Shown: piece by piece, positions 43,312 through 51,731 of the stretch
How positions within the stretch are numbered: the first letter of the stretch is position 1
Layout: every line of letters starts with the position of its first letter
Assembly: GCA_032251435.1 (NCBI GenBank)
Contig: JAVVEH010000021.1
Coordinates: 12,428-76,427 of the forward strand
Direction of reading: 5' to 3'
DNA length: 64,000 bases
Source: JAVVEH01 sp032251435
GTDB lineage: Bacteria; Verrucomicrobiota; Lentisphaeria; Oligosphaerales; MVZH01
Made by a program: the position numbers and the translations under genes
The notes under the pieces: generated by a model
What the model was told of the DNA's origin: nothing
Databases searched by the model: none
The model's input: the letters and a program-made list of their open reading frames with translations, nothing else

Positions 43312-44133
43312 TCATTCACTATCGCGATGTGATGTCTCGCCGGCGGCGTCATCCCGGCAGCTGATCCGGGTCACAGCTTCAGCTTTTCCTGTTTCCGGGT
43401 TAATGTCAATCACCGTTCCATGCAAAACAATCCCTTTTTCCACCACGGTGAACCGGGCGGGCATTCCCGTCGTGAACCGGTGCAAAACAGGTTCAATCGC
43501 CCGGCCCAGAATCGATTCTTCCGCCCCCACCATGCCCACATCCGTTTGGTAGGCGGTGCCATTCGGGAAAATCGTTTCATCAGCGGTTTCAACATGGGTG
43601 TGCGTGCCCAGTACGGCGCTCACGTGGCCGTCCAGAAAGCGCCCCATCGCGATTTTCTCACTGGTGGCCTCGGCATGGAAATCGACCACGATCACCGGTG
43701 TGTGCGACCGCAATTCAGCCACAATCCTCCGCGCCGCTTCAAACGGGCAATTTGAGGCGGTGTTGACGAATGTCCGCCCGAGAAGTGAGACCACTCCCAC
43801 CCGTTGTCCCCCGCCCGGGGGGGTGAAAACACCATATCCCCGGCCGGGCTGAACCTCACTCACATTCGCGGGGCGTAAGACATTTTTCAGATCCAAAACT
43901 TCCGCCTCGAAGCTGCGCTGATCCCAAATATGGTCTCCCCCCGTGAACACGTCAATACCGGCCGGTTCAACGTGCTTCACACATTTTTGAGTGATTCCGC
44001 CGCCGCCAGCCATATTCTCGCCATTGGCGATGACAAACTCACACTGATACCGCTCACGCAACAGCGGCACCAACCGGTTTACCGCTTTGCGGCCGCCTTT
44101 TCCGACAATATCACCAATGAATAAAATTTTCAT
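43312..44133 (-). CDS. ymdB: YmdB-type metallophosphoesterase
   Basis: A 273-residue enzyme of the TIGR00282/YmdB family, a 2',3'-cyclic-nucleotide phosphodiesterase in Bacillus. Motifs: MKILFIGDIVGKGG, FVIANGENMAGGGGIT, TGGDHIWDQ, VDFHAEATSEK and LGTHTHVETADE, with the metal-binding Asp, Glu, Asn and His in place. ATG 44133 gives the standard N-terminus; GGAAG lies 11 bases upstream. It sits upstream of nrdR on the same strand, 65 bases away. Confidence 0.92.
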   Translation of the reverse strand: MKILFIGDIVGKGGRKAVNRLVPLLRERYQCEFVIANGENMAGGGGITQKCVKHVEPAGIDVFTGGDHIWDQRSFEAEVLDLKNVLRPANVSEVQPGRGYGVFTPPGGGQRVGVVSLLGRTFVNTASNCPFEAARRIVAELRSHTPVIVVDFHAEATSEKIAMGRFLDGHVSAVLGTHTHVETADETIFPNGTAYQTDVGMVGAEESILGRAIEPVLHRFTTGMPARFTVVEKGIVLHGTVIDINPETGKAEAVTRISCRDDAAGETSHRDSE

Positions 44134-44271
44134 GAAACCATCACTTCCTGACACTAAAAATGAAGGTGGTCACTATAGCGCCTGAGCCATATGGTTCAAG
44201 ACCTCCGCATGACACATGCCATCTGATTGAAGAAAGCGCGCGCGTATTCATGAATGAACAGCCTTTATTGT

Positions 44272-45105
44272 TTATTCATCGGTGGCGAGCAACCGGTTGA
44301 CACAGGTGACAAATTCGGGAGGGCTGAGGGCTTCCGGCCGGGCTTCGGGGTTGACGCCCGCCGCGGCCAAGATCCGGCAGACGCGGTCACGACCGAATCG
44401 TTTGCCGAGCGTGGAGGTGAGTTTTTTCCGGCGCTGCGTGAACACGTGGCGGACGAGCGCCACAAAGTCAGCGCGGGGAACAGCCAAGCGGGGGGGCTGA
44501 TCCAGCCATCGCAAGCGCAGGAAAGATGACTCAACTTCCGGCGGCGGGAAAAACACATTAGGAGGAAGTTTTCGGAGGACTTTGGCATCATACAACGTCT
44601 GAACCTGAATGCTCAAAGCCCCGTATTGCTTCGTTCCTGGAGCCGCCGCCAGGCGGTCGGCCATTTCTTTCTGAAGAAGAACAAACATTTCCCGAGGGGG
44701 ATTGGGCAAGCCCGACAACCGGGCAATCAGAATGGAGCTGACCGCGTAGGGCAGGTTGGCGACGCATCGGTATGGGCGATCCCCCATCACCGCCGCGAAA
44801 TCCACGTCGCAGGCGTCGCCCTCAATCAGGCGGAAATCCGCGGTATCCGCGAACCGGGTTCGCAGGTAGGCGGCCAGGCGATGGTCGTATTCCACGGCGG
44901 TGAGCGCGCAGCCCGCGGCCAGCAGGCGTTCGGTCAGCACCCCTGTTCCGGGGCCGATCTCCAAAATCGTTTCCCCCGCCCTTAATTCGGCATCCCGCTC
45001 CATCGCCGAGAGCATGTTGGCGTCGATTAAAAAATTCTGTCCCAGTTTTTTACTGGGTTGAACGCCAATTGTCCGCAGGGTGGTTAATAGCTCAGTTCGG
45101 GTCAT
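44272..45105 (-). CDS. rsmA: 16S rRNA dimethyladenosine transferase RsmA/KsgA
   Basis: Dimethylates A1518 and A1519 of 16S rRNA during 30S assembly. The 277-residue protein shows KKLGQNFLIDANML, SAM motif ILEIGPGTGVLTERLL, catalytic NLPYAVSS and the late VFFPPPEVESSFLRL. ATG 45105 gives the normal start (MTRTELLTTL); the frame runs on to 45237 without support. The gap to ymdB (44134-44271) shows nothing notable. Confidence 0.95.
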   Translation of the reverse strand: MTRTELLTTLRTIGVQPSKKLGQNFLIDANMLSAMERDAELRAGETILEIGPGTGVLTERLLAAGCALTAVEYDHRLAAYLRTRFADTADFRLIEGDACDVDFAAVMGDRPYRCVANLPYAVSSILIARLSGLPNPPREMFVLLQKEMADRLAAAPGTKQYGALSIQVQTLYDAKVLRKLPPNVFFPPPEVESSFLRLRWLDQPPRLAVPRADFVALVRHVFTQRRKKLTSTLGKRFGRDRVCRILAAAGVNPEARPEALSPPEFVTCVNRLLATDE

Positions 45106-45250
45106 AGTGATGATGCGTGATGAATGAAAAAGTCTTTGCTGGCGGATGAAAACGTGACTACGTGATAGATCGAACAGTCGCTTCCGCAACTTAACCCTAC
45201 CCGCCTTTATGTCAATATGGGTCAATGACTTGCTCATCTCATTTAAACCC

Positions 45251-45297
45251 TTGACATGACATCACTCGGCATTATATTGAACCATGTTAGTCAACAT
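45251..45297 (+). promoter_or_regulatory. Promoter and operator of the toxin-antitoxin pair
   Basis: TTGACA (45251-45256) and TATATT (45273-45278) are spaced by 16 bases. Just downstream, ATGTT-agtc-AACAT (45284-45297) is a short palindrome suitable for autorepression by the antitoxin. Confidence 0.7.
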
Positions 45298-45311
45298 AGA
45301 GGAACGTCATC

Positions 45312-45536
45312 ATGACAACTGTATCCATTCACGCGGCCAAAGCTCATCTTTCAGCGCTGGTCGGCACGGTTCAAGAAAAGAAAGAACGCATTATTATTTC
45401 TAGATACGGCAAAGCGGTGGCGGAACTGATTCCATTCCGGCACGGCAGACGGACTGTCGTTGACGAGGTCCTTGCCGAGACTAAAATCATCGACGATCCG
45501 GTGATGCCAACAACTGAGGAATGGGAAGATGCGTAG
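45312..45536 (+). CDS. Phd/YefM-family antitoxin
   Basis: A 74-residue antitoxin: N-terminal Phd-type DNA-binding and dimer region (MTTVSIHAAKAHLSALVGTV, RIIISRYGKAVAELIPF) and an acidic C-terminal tail that would wrap the toxin. AGAGGAA precedes the ATG. It overlaps the toxin start by eight bases, the usual order for such modules. Confidence 0.88.
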   Translation: MTTVSIHAAKAHLSALVGTVQEKKERIIISRYGKAVAELIPFRHGRRTVVDEVLAETKIIDDPVMPTTEEWEDA

Positions 45537-45924
45537 CCATGGCAAGTTGGTGCTCGACACCTGCGCTTTACTTTGGCTGGCGACCGGGGGAGGCAAGCTA
45601 TCACCCCTCGCCAAAGCCGCGGTAGACGATGCCGAAGTGGTTTTAGTTTCAGCAATCTCACTGTGGGAGATTGGTCTGAAACAAAGCGAAGGACAGCTTG
45701 AACTTCCGCTCTCACCAAAGGAGTGGTTCCAGCGGGCGCTTGAGGTGCATGGTTTGACCGTGGCAAGCCTGTCGCTTGACATCCTCTCCGGAGCCAATGA
45801 ACTGCCGTGGCATCACCGGGATCCGGCTGACCGCTTTATCATTGCCACCGCCATCCAGGAGCAATGCCCGGTTGTTACCGCCGATGCCCATTTTGAACAG
45901 TACGGCATTGACATCCTTTGCTGA
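45529..45924 (+). CDS. PIN-domain ribonuclease toxin (VapC-like)
   Basis: A 131-residue PIN toxin with the acidic metal-binding set: LVLDTCALLW (Asp), ISLWEIGLK (Glu) and HHRDPADRFIIATA (Asp pair), and VTADAHFEQY near the end. PIN toxins cleave tRNA or rRNA. Overlap with the upstream antitoxin gene shows an intact type II module. It lies between housekeeping genes, so it is probably a small acquired island. Confidence 0.9.
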   Translation: MRSHGKLVLDTCALLWLATGGGKLSPLAKAAVDDAEVVLVSAISLWEIGLKQSEGQLELPLSPKEWFQRALEVHGLTVASLSLDILSGANELPWHHRDPADRFIIATAIQEQCPVVTADAHFEQYGIDILC

Positions 45925-45991
45925 AAAGGGTGGTCCAAAGTGGAGACTTTCCAGATCTGGATTCGGGATTTCCATACGCGGTTGGGGACGT

Positions 45992-47443
45992 TTAGACATC
46001 CACGTTTTCGCCGCTATGTTTAAGACTGTCGGCGCGGCGACTTAGAACGGGGTCCACACACTCGGCGATGAACTCGTCCACCTGTTGAGGCGCGCGGCCG
46101 GTGAACGCGGCGGGATCCAAAAGGGCATCCAACTTATCATGAACCGCCGCGAAAACCGCGTCGCCCTTAATCCGCTCAATCAAGTCGTTGGGTTTGCCCT
46201 CTTCTTTCACCACCCGGGACGCTTCCATGGAATGTCCGCGGATCGACTCGTGTAGATCCTGCCGGTCACCCCCCGCTTTAACACAGGCCATGATAATATT
46301 TTCCGTCGCCATGAAGGGAAGCTCAGCCTGAATATGCCTGGCGATCACCTTCGGCCAGACCAGGAGACCATCCACCACACTGGTCATGGAAGATAGAATG
46401 ACATCCGTTCCGAGAAAGGCTTGCGGCAGGCTCAGGCGCCGATTCGCCGAGTCGTCCAGTGTCCGTTCCATCCATTGCGTGGCGTGGGTCTGAGCCCCGT
46501 TATCAGCCAGACTGATGACAAACCGGGCGAGCGAGCAGACCCGTTCGCAGCGCATGGGGTTACGCTTGTACGCCATAGCGCTGGAGCCGATTTGCTTTTC
46601 GCCGAAGGGCTCCTCAATTTCTTTCTTATGGGCCAGCAGCCGGATATCCGTGGCCATTTTCTGGGCCGACTGGGCGAGAGCGGAGAGTATGGACAGCACC
46701 TGGTAATCCAGCTTTCGAGTATAGGTCTGACCACTGACGGGCACGCGTTTCGTGAAGCCCATGCTTCGCGTCACCGCGTCGTCCAGGGCGTTCACTTTTT
46801 CCCCGTCACCCTCAAATAATTCCAAGAAGCTGGCTTGCGTGCCGGTTGTTCCTTTGACCCCTCGGAATGGAAGATCGGCGATCAACCGTTCCACCGCTTC
46901 CAAGTCAAGCAGGTAATCATAAAGCCAAAGGCTGGCGCGTTTGCCGACAGTGGTCAATTGGGCGGGTTGGAAATGCGTGAAGCCAAGAGTGGGAAGATCT
47001 TTATACTGGAGACAGAAGCCGCGCAATTCGGCGATGAGTCTGGTGAGTTTATCCGCGATGATGTCCAGTCCGTCCCGAATCATGATCAGTTCCGCGTTAT
47101 CGGTCACATAGCAACTGGTGGCGCCAAGATGGATGATCGGCCGGGCGCTGGGACACTGTTCCCCGAAGGCGTGAACATGGCTCATCACATCATGGCGGAG
47201 TTCTTTTTCCTTCGCTTCGGCCGCTTCAAAATTTATGTCTTCCAGATGGGCGTTCATCTCCTGCAATTGCGTGTCCGTGATCGCCAATCCCAGGTCTTTC
47301 TCAGCGGTGGCCAGCGCCAGCCACAGTTTTCTCCAGGTGGAGAATTTTTTTTGTGGAGACCAATTAAAACTCATTTCCTTACTGGCGTAGCGTCCCGTCA
47401 GCGGATTTTCGTAGGTGATGCGATCCATAAGTCCATGTCCCAT
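45992..47443 (-). CDS. purB: Adenylosuccinate lyase, eukaryote-like type
   Basis: PurB cleaves SAICAR and adenylosuccinate in purine synthesis. The 483-residue protein is of the animal ADSL type rather than the short B. subtilis or E. coli types: GRYASKEMSFNWSPQ, RHDVMSHVHAFG, LGATSCYVTDN, FRGVKGTTGTQASFLELF and the lyase signature GSSAMAYKRNPMR all align by eye with the human enzyme. ATG 47443 with GGGGA upstream was used; ATG 47428 is the alternative. It ends convergently with the toxin gene. Confidence 0.95.
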   Translation of the reverse strand: MGHGLMDRITYENPLTGRYASKEMSFNWSPQKKFSTWRKLWLALATAEKDLGLAITDTQLQEMNAHLEDINFEAAEAKEKELRHDVMSHVHAFGEQCPSARPIIHLGATSCYVTDNAELIMIRDGLDIIADKLTRLIAELRGFCLQYKDLPTLGFTHFQPAQLTTVGKRASLWLYDYLLDLEAVERLIADLPFRGVKGTTGTQASFLELFEGDGEKVNALDDAVTRSMGFTKRVPVSGQTYTRKLDYQVLSILSALAQSAQKMATDIRLLAHKKEIEEPFGEKQIGSSAMAYKRNPMRCERVCSLARFVISLADNGAQTHATQWMERTLDDSANRRLSLPQAFLGTDVILSSMTSVVDGLLVWPKVIARHIQAELPFMATENIIMACVKAGGDRQDLHESIRGHSMEASRVVKEEGKPNDLIERIKGDAVFAAVHDKLDALLDPAAFTGRAPQQVDEFIAECVDPVLSRRADSLKHSGENVDV

Positions 47444-47694
47444 TGTATCCCCGGCTTGGCGGGGGCTTGCGGCGACGCGCCAGAGGCGCTCACACGCATG
47501 TTAAGAATTCCGGGATCTCACAACGATCCTGATTGTCACACCCATCAAAGGCCTCATTTTTAACGCGGCTTGGGGTCGAAAAACTCTTTTTTCACCTTTT
47601 CGCGGCTGTTTCCCTTGGCGGAATCCGTGTGAAGGTGCTAAAATATCACTTGAAAAGGTATTTTTCCAAGCGTCAAACAAAAGGTCTCGCGCAA

Positions 47695-48072
47695 ATGGGT
47701 GACAGATTCTATGGTGTGGTGATCCGATGTCGGCATTTGAACGCGATGCGAGTATTTCTCGGGGAAACTGTCGGTCTCGGCGCCCCGGTTGTTGACAGCA
47801 ACATCTGGTTGGAGTATCAGTTGCCGGGATGCGACATGATTTTAGCGGTCGAGCAAGACGACACCGCCCAAGGTGACCGCGATAGCGCTGTCGGGAACGT
47901 GGCCTGGTGCTTACGTGTTGACGATGTGAGCGCGTTCGAGAAACGGATGACCGAGTCTGGTTTCGGCCCGGAAGGAGAAACTCAGATTCCCGGGCAGGGG
48001 CGGTCGCTGATTTTTCGAGATCCCGAAGGAAATTGTTTTTTTGTCCGTGACAGTGACGGGAGTCCAGCATGA
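47695..48072 (+). CDS. VOC (glyoxalase/bleomycin-resistance fold) protein
   Basis: A 125-residue vicinal-oxygen-chelate fold protein: FYGVVIRCRHLNAMRVFLGETVGL at the start, a mid strand VAWCLRVDDVSAFEKRM, and FRDPEGNCFFVRD with the conserved metal-type Glu at the end. Substrate unknown. AAAAGG precedes ATG 47695. Its stop overlaps the next start (ATGA), so it is coupled to the purine nucleoside phosphorylase. The 250-base gap upstream includes a possible promoter TTGGCG-18-TAAAAT (47615-47644) and an imperfect hairpin around 47650. Confidence 0.8.
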   Translation: MGDRFYGVVIRCRHLNAMRVFLGETVGLGAPVVDSNIWLEYQLPGCDMILAVEQDDTAQGDRDSAVGNVAWCLRVDDVSAFEKRMTESGFGPEGETQIPGQGRSLIFRDPEGNCFFVRDSDGSPA

Positions 48073-48902
48073 ATCAGTCATTAAAAGATCAAGCGGCGAA
48101 AGCCGCCGAAGAGTTCGTCCGCCATTTTTCCGCATGGCGGGCACCAGCGTATTTCGTCCAAACCGGCTCAGGTCTTCACACGGACGGATTGCTGGACAGC
48201 GTTCTCGGTGAGCTTCCTCTGGATGCCCTGCCCGGCATGCCCAGGGGCCAGTCACCCGCCGGTCACGGTTTAAGACTTGTCTTGGGGCTTTGCGGGGAAA
48301 ATCAAGTGCTGGTGGCCGAAGGCAGGCGCCACCTGTATGAGGGTTACGGGGCCACTGCCTGCGTTCTTCCCGTTTGCGCCGCGGCGTTGGCGGGAGTGAA
48401 AAACGCGGTACTGGCAGGTGCCGCCGGATCGGTGAATCCGGATTTTCGCCCCGGCACACTGATCGCTTTAACTGACTTCATCAACAACTTGGGCACTTCC
48501 CCGCTAACGGGCCCTGAGCCCTTGGGGGAGAGTTATTTTTTACCCATGAACGAGGCCTATTCCCAGCGATTAATATCCGCGTTTATAAATTGCGCGCCCA
48601 AAAACGAGCTGTACGTCCGCCTAGGCGTGTATCAAGCCAACATCGGGCCCCAATATGAGACCCCGGCGGAGGTGAACGCGGCGCGGGCGAACGGCGCGGA
48701 CTTGGTCGGCATGAGCACCGTCTTGGAAACCATCGCCGCCCGGGCTCTGGGAATGGAGGTTTTAGGATTGTCAGTCGTGACTAATTTCGCCGCCGCTAAC
48801 AGTTTGAAAGCCCCGTCCCACAGGGAGGTCAAGACCGTGGCCAACCAAGCGTCACCGGCCCTGATGCGCGCGCTGAACACCTTTCTGTCAACCAGCGTTT
48901 AA
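48069..48902 (+). CDS. punA: Purine nucleoside phosphorylase (trimeric type)
   Basis: Phosphorolysis of purine nucleosides for salvage. The 277-residue enzyme belongs to the trimeric PNP/MTAP family: FVQTGSGLHTDGLL near the start, AAGSVNPDFRPGTLIALTDFIN, GPQYETPAEVNAARANGADLVGMSTV and LGLSVVTNFAA, including the base-binding Glu and Asn. The phosphate loop differs slightly from the usual GSGLG. It overlaps the VOC gene by four bases. Specificity (guanosine or inosine) cannot be told. Confidence 0.9.
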   Translation: MNQSLKDQAAKAAEEFVRHFSAWRAPAYFVQTGSGLHTDGLLDSVLGELPLDALPGMPRGQSPAGHGLRLVLGLCGENQVLVAEGRRHLYEGYGATACVLPVCAAALAGVKNAVLAGAAGSVNPDFRPGTLIALTDFINNLGTSPLTGPEPLGESYFLPMNEAYSQRLISAFINCAPKNELYVRLGVYQANIGPQYETPAEVNAARANGADLVGMSTVLETIAARALGMEVLGLSVVTNFAAANSLKAPSHREVKTVANQASPALMRALNTFLSTSV

Positions 48903-49222
48903 CGTAAACAGCGCACGCGCGGAAAAGAAACCCGGCAGCCATCCCATAGAGACGGCGGAATGCTGGAATGCTGGGTTGAGCGCAAAACGACCTGCGGCAC
49001 AACTGTTTCTCTACAACTCCGCCAAAAGCCCGTCTCTGTCTGCCATCCGTCTTCAATTCGACGTTGGACGTTGAGCGTTGGATGCTGGACGTTCGATTTA
49101 ATTTCTTTCTTCGAGAACCTTAATTTAAGACATCGCCGCTCAATCAGCGGTTTTGTCACTCCAAAATTAGTGTTCATTAGTGTGAATTAGTGGTTCATGA
49201 ATTAATCAGGCTAATGGCTGAT
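48903..49222. repeat. Intergenic region made largely of short tandem arrays
   Basis: Three arrays lie in this 320-base gap: 8-base units GGAATGCT x2 plus GGGTTGAG (48957-48980); five 7-base units GACGTTG, GACGTTG, AGCGTTG, GATGCTG, GACGTTC (49060-49094); and three 10-base units beginning ATTAG (49166-49196). No gene was seen. Confidence 0.75.
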
Positions 49223-50053
49223 TCAATCCAGTTTTTTGACCAGGTCAATCCGGTAGTTGACGGAATGGCCGGTCAGCTTCAGCTTATTGATTTCGCCGGG
49301 TTGGGGAAAATCTTTCGTGACCAACGCCCATCCTTTGGCCTGCAGCGTGTTGACAAAATTCTGCAGTTGCGCGTCACTCATCGCCGCTTGAAAGGTGAGC
49401 TTTTCGTCACTGACATTGCTGAAACAATGGGTTTTGACATCTTTGGGCAAGGCCTCCAGCAATGTGACGCGTGAGAGATTGATGTCATCCACAGCCCAGA
49501 CGTGACGCACCGCGTCCCCAAGTCGCGTCAGGGCCTGAGTTTTGCTCATATCCGCGGTCGAATTGATCGACACCGGCCGGATATCGGTCACGGTGACCGG
49601 ATTTAAATCCGCCACCGTGTCAGGTTTAGCGTTGAGCGAGATCTCATCCACCGCCAACGTCACCCCCGTCTCCGTGTTCCCTGATGACTCACCTCCGATC
49701 ACAAGCCGTGTGTCGGCGCCATCCCCCGGGGCGGTCATGACATGCACAGCCGCGGCGACAGAGACGACCACAGCGGCGACGGCGGCGATCCGCGCCAGCC
49801 GCGCCCACAGCGGGAAAGCCAGCGTTTCCCGTTCCAGATTCCGGCAGGCTTCAGCAATGTCAGTCGCCAGATAATCAGGAGCGGCCGACACATAACACAC
49901 CGTCTCATCGACTTTTTTATAGAAGCCGACGGTTTCGTCACAGGGCGCGCAGACTTCCAGATGATCTTTTATGGTGTCATCCCCGCCATTGTCGTACCAA
50001 TTGCTCAGTTCTTCTTTTGAGGGACAATAGTGAGTTTTATGTTCCGTTTTCAT
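49223..50053 (-). CDS. Anti-sigma factor with zinc-binding motif
   Basis: A 276-residue single-pass membrane protein. The N-terminal cytoplasmic part carries the ZAS motif HLEVCAPC (31-38), which clamps an ECF sigma factor; one TM segment follows (about 87-107) and a periplasmic domain of about 165 residues ends the chain. The gene start overlaps the sigma factor stop by four bases. The signal sensed by the periplasmic part is not evident. Confidence 0.88.
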   Translation of the reverse strand: MKTEHKTHYCPSKEELSNWYDNGGDDTIKDHLEVCAPCDETVGFYKKVDETVCYVSAAPDYLATDIAEACRNLERETLAFPLWARLARIAAVAAVVVSVAAAVHVMTAPGDGADTRLVIGGESSGNTETGVTLAVDEISLNAKPDTVADLNPVTVTDIRPVSINSTADMSKTQALTRLGDAVRHVWAVDDINLSRVTLLEALPKDVKTHCFSNVSDEKLTFQAAMSDAQLQNFVNTLQAKGWALVTKDFPQPGEINKLKLTGHSVNYRIDLVKKLD

Positions 50054-50637
50054 CGGGCCAACCTTTTTCGGAGTTCTTCGCGCGCTCTGGCGATTCGGGA
50101 TTTAATTGTTCCCAACTTGCAGTCCAGGACTTCGGCGATTTTTTCATAGCTCATTTCATCGATATTCCTCAAGACCAGGGCATCCCGGTAAAGAGGGGGA
50201 AGATTTTCAATTTCCCGCATGATATTCCGTTGATACTCATCCAGGCCGGCTTGATCATCCGGGGACAGGCGCGTCTCGGGCACCTGAATCAGCGTGCGCT
50301 TGTCATCGTCGTCGATCGTCTCCTGCATGCTGATTTTTCGATTCGCGCCTCTGGACTTGTTATACCTGTACTTATTGCGGGCCAGATTCATGGCGATCCG
50401 GTACATCCACGTGGTGAACTCCGAATCACCTCTAAACTTTGGCAACGCCTTGTAGACGCGCACAAAAACATCTTGAGCTACTTCTTCAGAGTCTTCGCGA
50501 TGTCCAAGAACACCGTAAGCGATCTGATAGGCCTTATTCGAGTACCGTTGAACGAGGATATCGAACAGATGATGTTCGCCCTGTTTAAACCGTTCGACGA
50601 TTTCAGCATCGCTTAATTGATCTTTGTTATCAGACAT
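50050..50637 (-). CDS. ECF (RpoE-like) RNA polymerase sigma factor
   Basis: A 195-residue group 4 sigma factor: region 2 (HHLFDILVQRYSNKAYQIAY, DSEEVAQDVFVRVY, FTTWMYRIAMNLARNKYR) and region 4 (LPPLYRDALVLRNIDEMSYEKIAEVLDCKLGTIKSRIARAREELRK). It is co-expressed with its anti-sigma factor. Probably controls an envelope stress regulon. The gap upstream (50638-50831) has no sure autoregulated promoter. Confidence 0.95.
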   Translation of the reverse strand: MSDNKDQLSDAEIVERFKQGEHHLFDILVQRYSNKAYQIAYGVLGHREDSEEVAQDVFVRVYKALPKFRGDSEFTTWMYRIAMNLARNKYRYNKSRGANRKISMQETIDDDDKRTLIQVPETRLSPDDQAGLDEYQRNIMREIENLPPLYRDALVLRNIDEMSYEKIAEVLDCKLGTIKSRIARAREELRKRLAR

Positions 50638-50776
50638 CGTTTTCCCGTTTCTGTTCCCGTCCTCTTCAGCTAAATCAACCGCCCGGGCTGTTTTTTCAAC
50701 GACAGACCGCCTGCGGAATTCCCCCCGCCAATTCAGTCACGCGGCGAGGTTGGGCGTCGCTATGAACAAACCGGCC

Positions 50777-50818
50777 GGTGGCGGACAGGTGGCGGGACAG
50801 GGTAAATCACATCCCGCC
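50777..50818. repeat. Direct repeat and hairpin after tpiA
   Basis: GGTGGCGGACA and GGTGGCGGGACA are adjacent near-identical units, and GGCGGGA/TCCCGCC (50791-50797, 50812-50818) is a perfect seven-pair hairpin just past the tpiA stop. It lacks a T run. Confidence 0.5.
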
Positions 50819-50831
50819 AACCCGTGACAAG

Positions 50832-51617
50832 CTAACCGCATTGACAGCAGTTCCGGGGCCGGTTGGTCAGAATCCCCGCGAAATCCGCCGCTGTAAGGCT
50901 GGCGCCGCCGACCAGGGCGCCGTCAATATCTTCCTGACCAAGCAACTCGGCGGCGTTGGAAGCCTTGACGCTCCCGCCATATTGAATACGGACTTTGGCG
51001 GCCGTGTCTTCGCTAAACAGCTCCGCGAGTTTCCCGCGGATAAACGCGTGTGTGTCCTGAGCTTGTTGAGGCGTGGCGACTTTGCCCGTGCCGATCGCCC
51101 ACACCGGTTCATAGGCGACAATGACACCCTCCATTTGCTCGTCAGTCAGGCCGGCCAGGCTGCCGGTGACCTGGGTGCCGACCACGTCTTCGGTTTTGTT
51201 TCCCTCACGGTCCTCGAGGCTTTCACCCACGCAGACAATGGGCTTGAGCCCAGCGGCCAGAGCCGCGTTCAGGCGGCGGTTGACAGTCTCATCCGTCTCA
51301 CCGAAGTATTGCCGCCGTTCACTGTGCCCGATGATGACATACTCAACGCCAGCCTCCTTCAGCATGTCAGCGGAGATTTCACCTGTGAACGCGCCGTTTT
51401 CCGCCCAGTGAACATTTTGAGCGCCGATCGCGATATGTGTGCCAGCCGCGGCGTCAACGGCGGCGGTAAGCGCGGTGAACGTCGGACAGAGCACGATGTC
51501 GGTGTCGTTAATATCGGCGACCATGCTTGTCAATTCGTTGATCATCGCCTTGGCTTCAGCCGCTGTTTTATTCATTTTCCAGTTGCCAGCGATACACAGA
51601 GTTCTACAGTTGCCCAT
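50832..51617 (-). CDS. tpiA: Triosephosphate isomerase
   Basis: Interconverts dihydroxyacetone phosphate and glyceraldehyde 3-phosphate. The 261-residue barrel shows the catalytic Lys in AGNWKMNKT, the His loop IIGHSERRQYFGE, the catalytic Glu in VAYEPVWAIGTGK and the phosphate loop YGGSVKASNA. It follows pgk on the same strand with a strong hairpin between them. Confidence 0.97.
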   Translation of the reverse strand: MGNCRTLCIAGNWKMNKTAAEAKAMINELTSMVADINDTDIVLCPTFTALTAAVDAAAGTHIAIGAQNVHWAENGAFTGEISADMLKEAGVEYVIIGHSERRQYFGETDETVNRRLNAALAAGLKPIVCVGESLEDREGNKTEDVVGTQVTGSLAGLTDEQMEGVIVAYEPVWAIGTGKVATPQQAQDTHAFIRGKLAELFSEDTAAKVRIQYGGSVKASNAAELLGQEDIDGALVGGASLTAADFAGILTNRPRNCCQCG

Positions 51618-51682
51618 TATCTTTTTCCTGATTTTTAGTGGTTCATGTGGTGAGAAGACGTGTGAAGGGGTCGATATCAGAC

Positions 51683-51716
51683 CCGGACGGGGGCCGCTTG
51701 CCGCGGTCCCGTCCGG
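51683..51716. other. Hairpin between pgk and tpiA
   Basis: CCGGACGGG (51683-51691) and CCCGTCCGG (51708-51716) are perfect nine-base arms with a GC-rich interior and no T run. It may stabilise or process the two-gene transcript and adjust the ratio of the products. Confidence 0.6.
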
Positions 51717-51731
51717 CGCCTGGCCGGCCCG

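Noticed and set aside
46835..47563. 242-codon plus-strand frame
   Set aside because: Antisense to purB, whose motifs are certain.
50778..51638. 286-codon plus-strand frame
   Set aside because: Antisense to tpiA.
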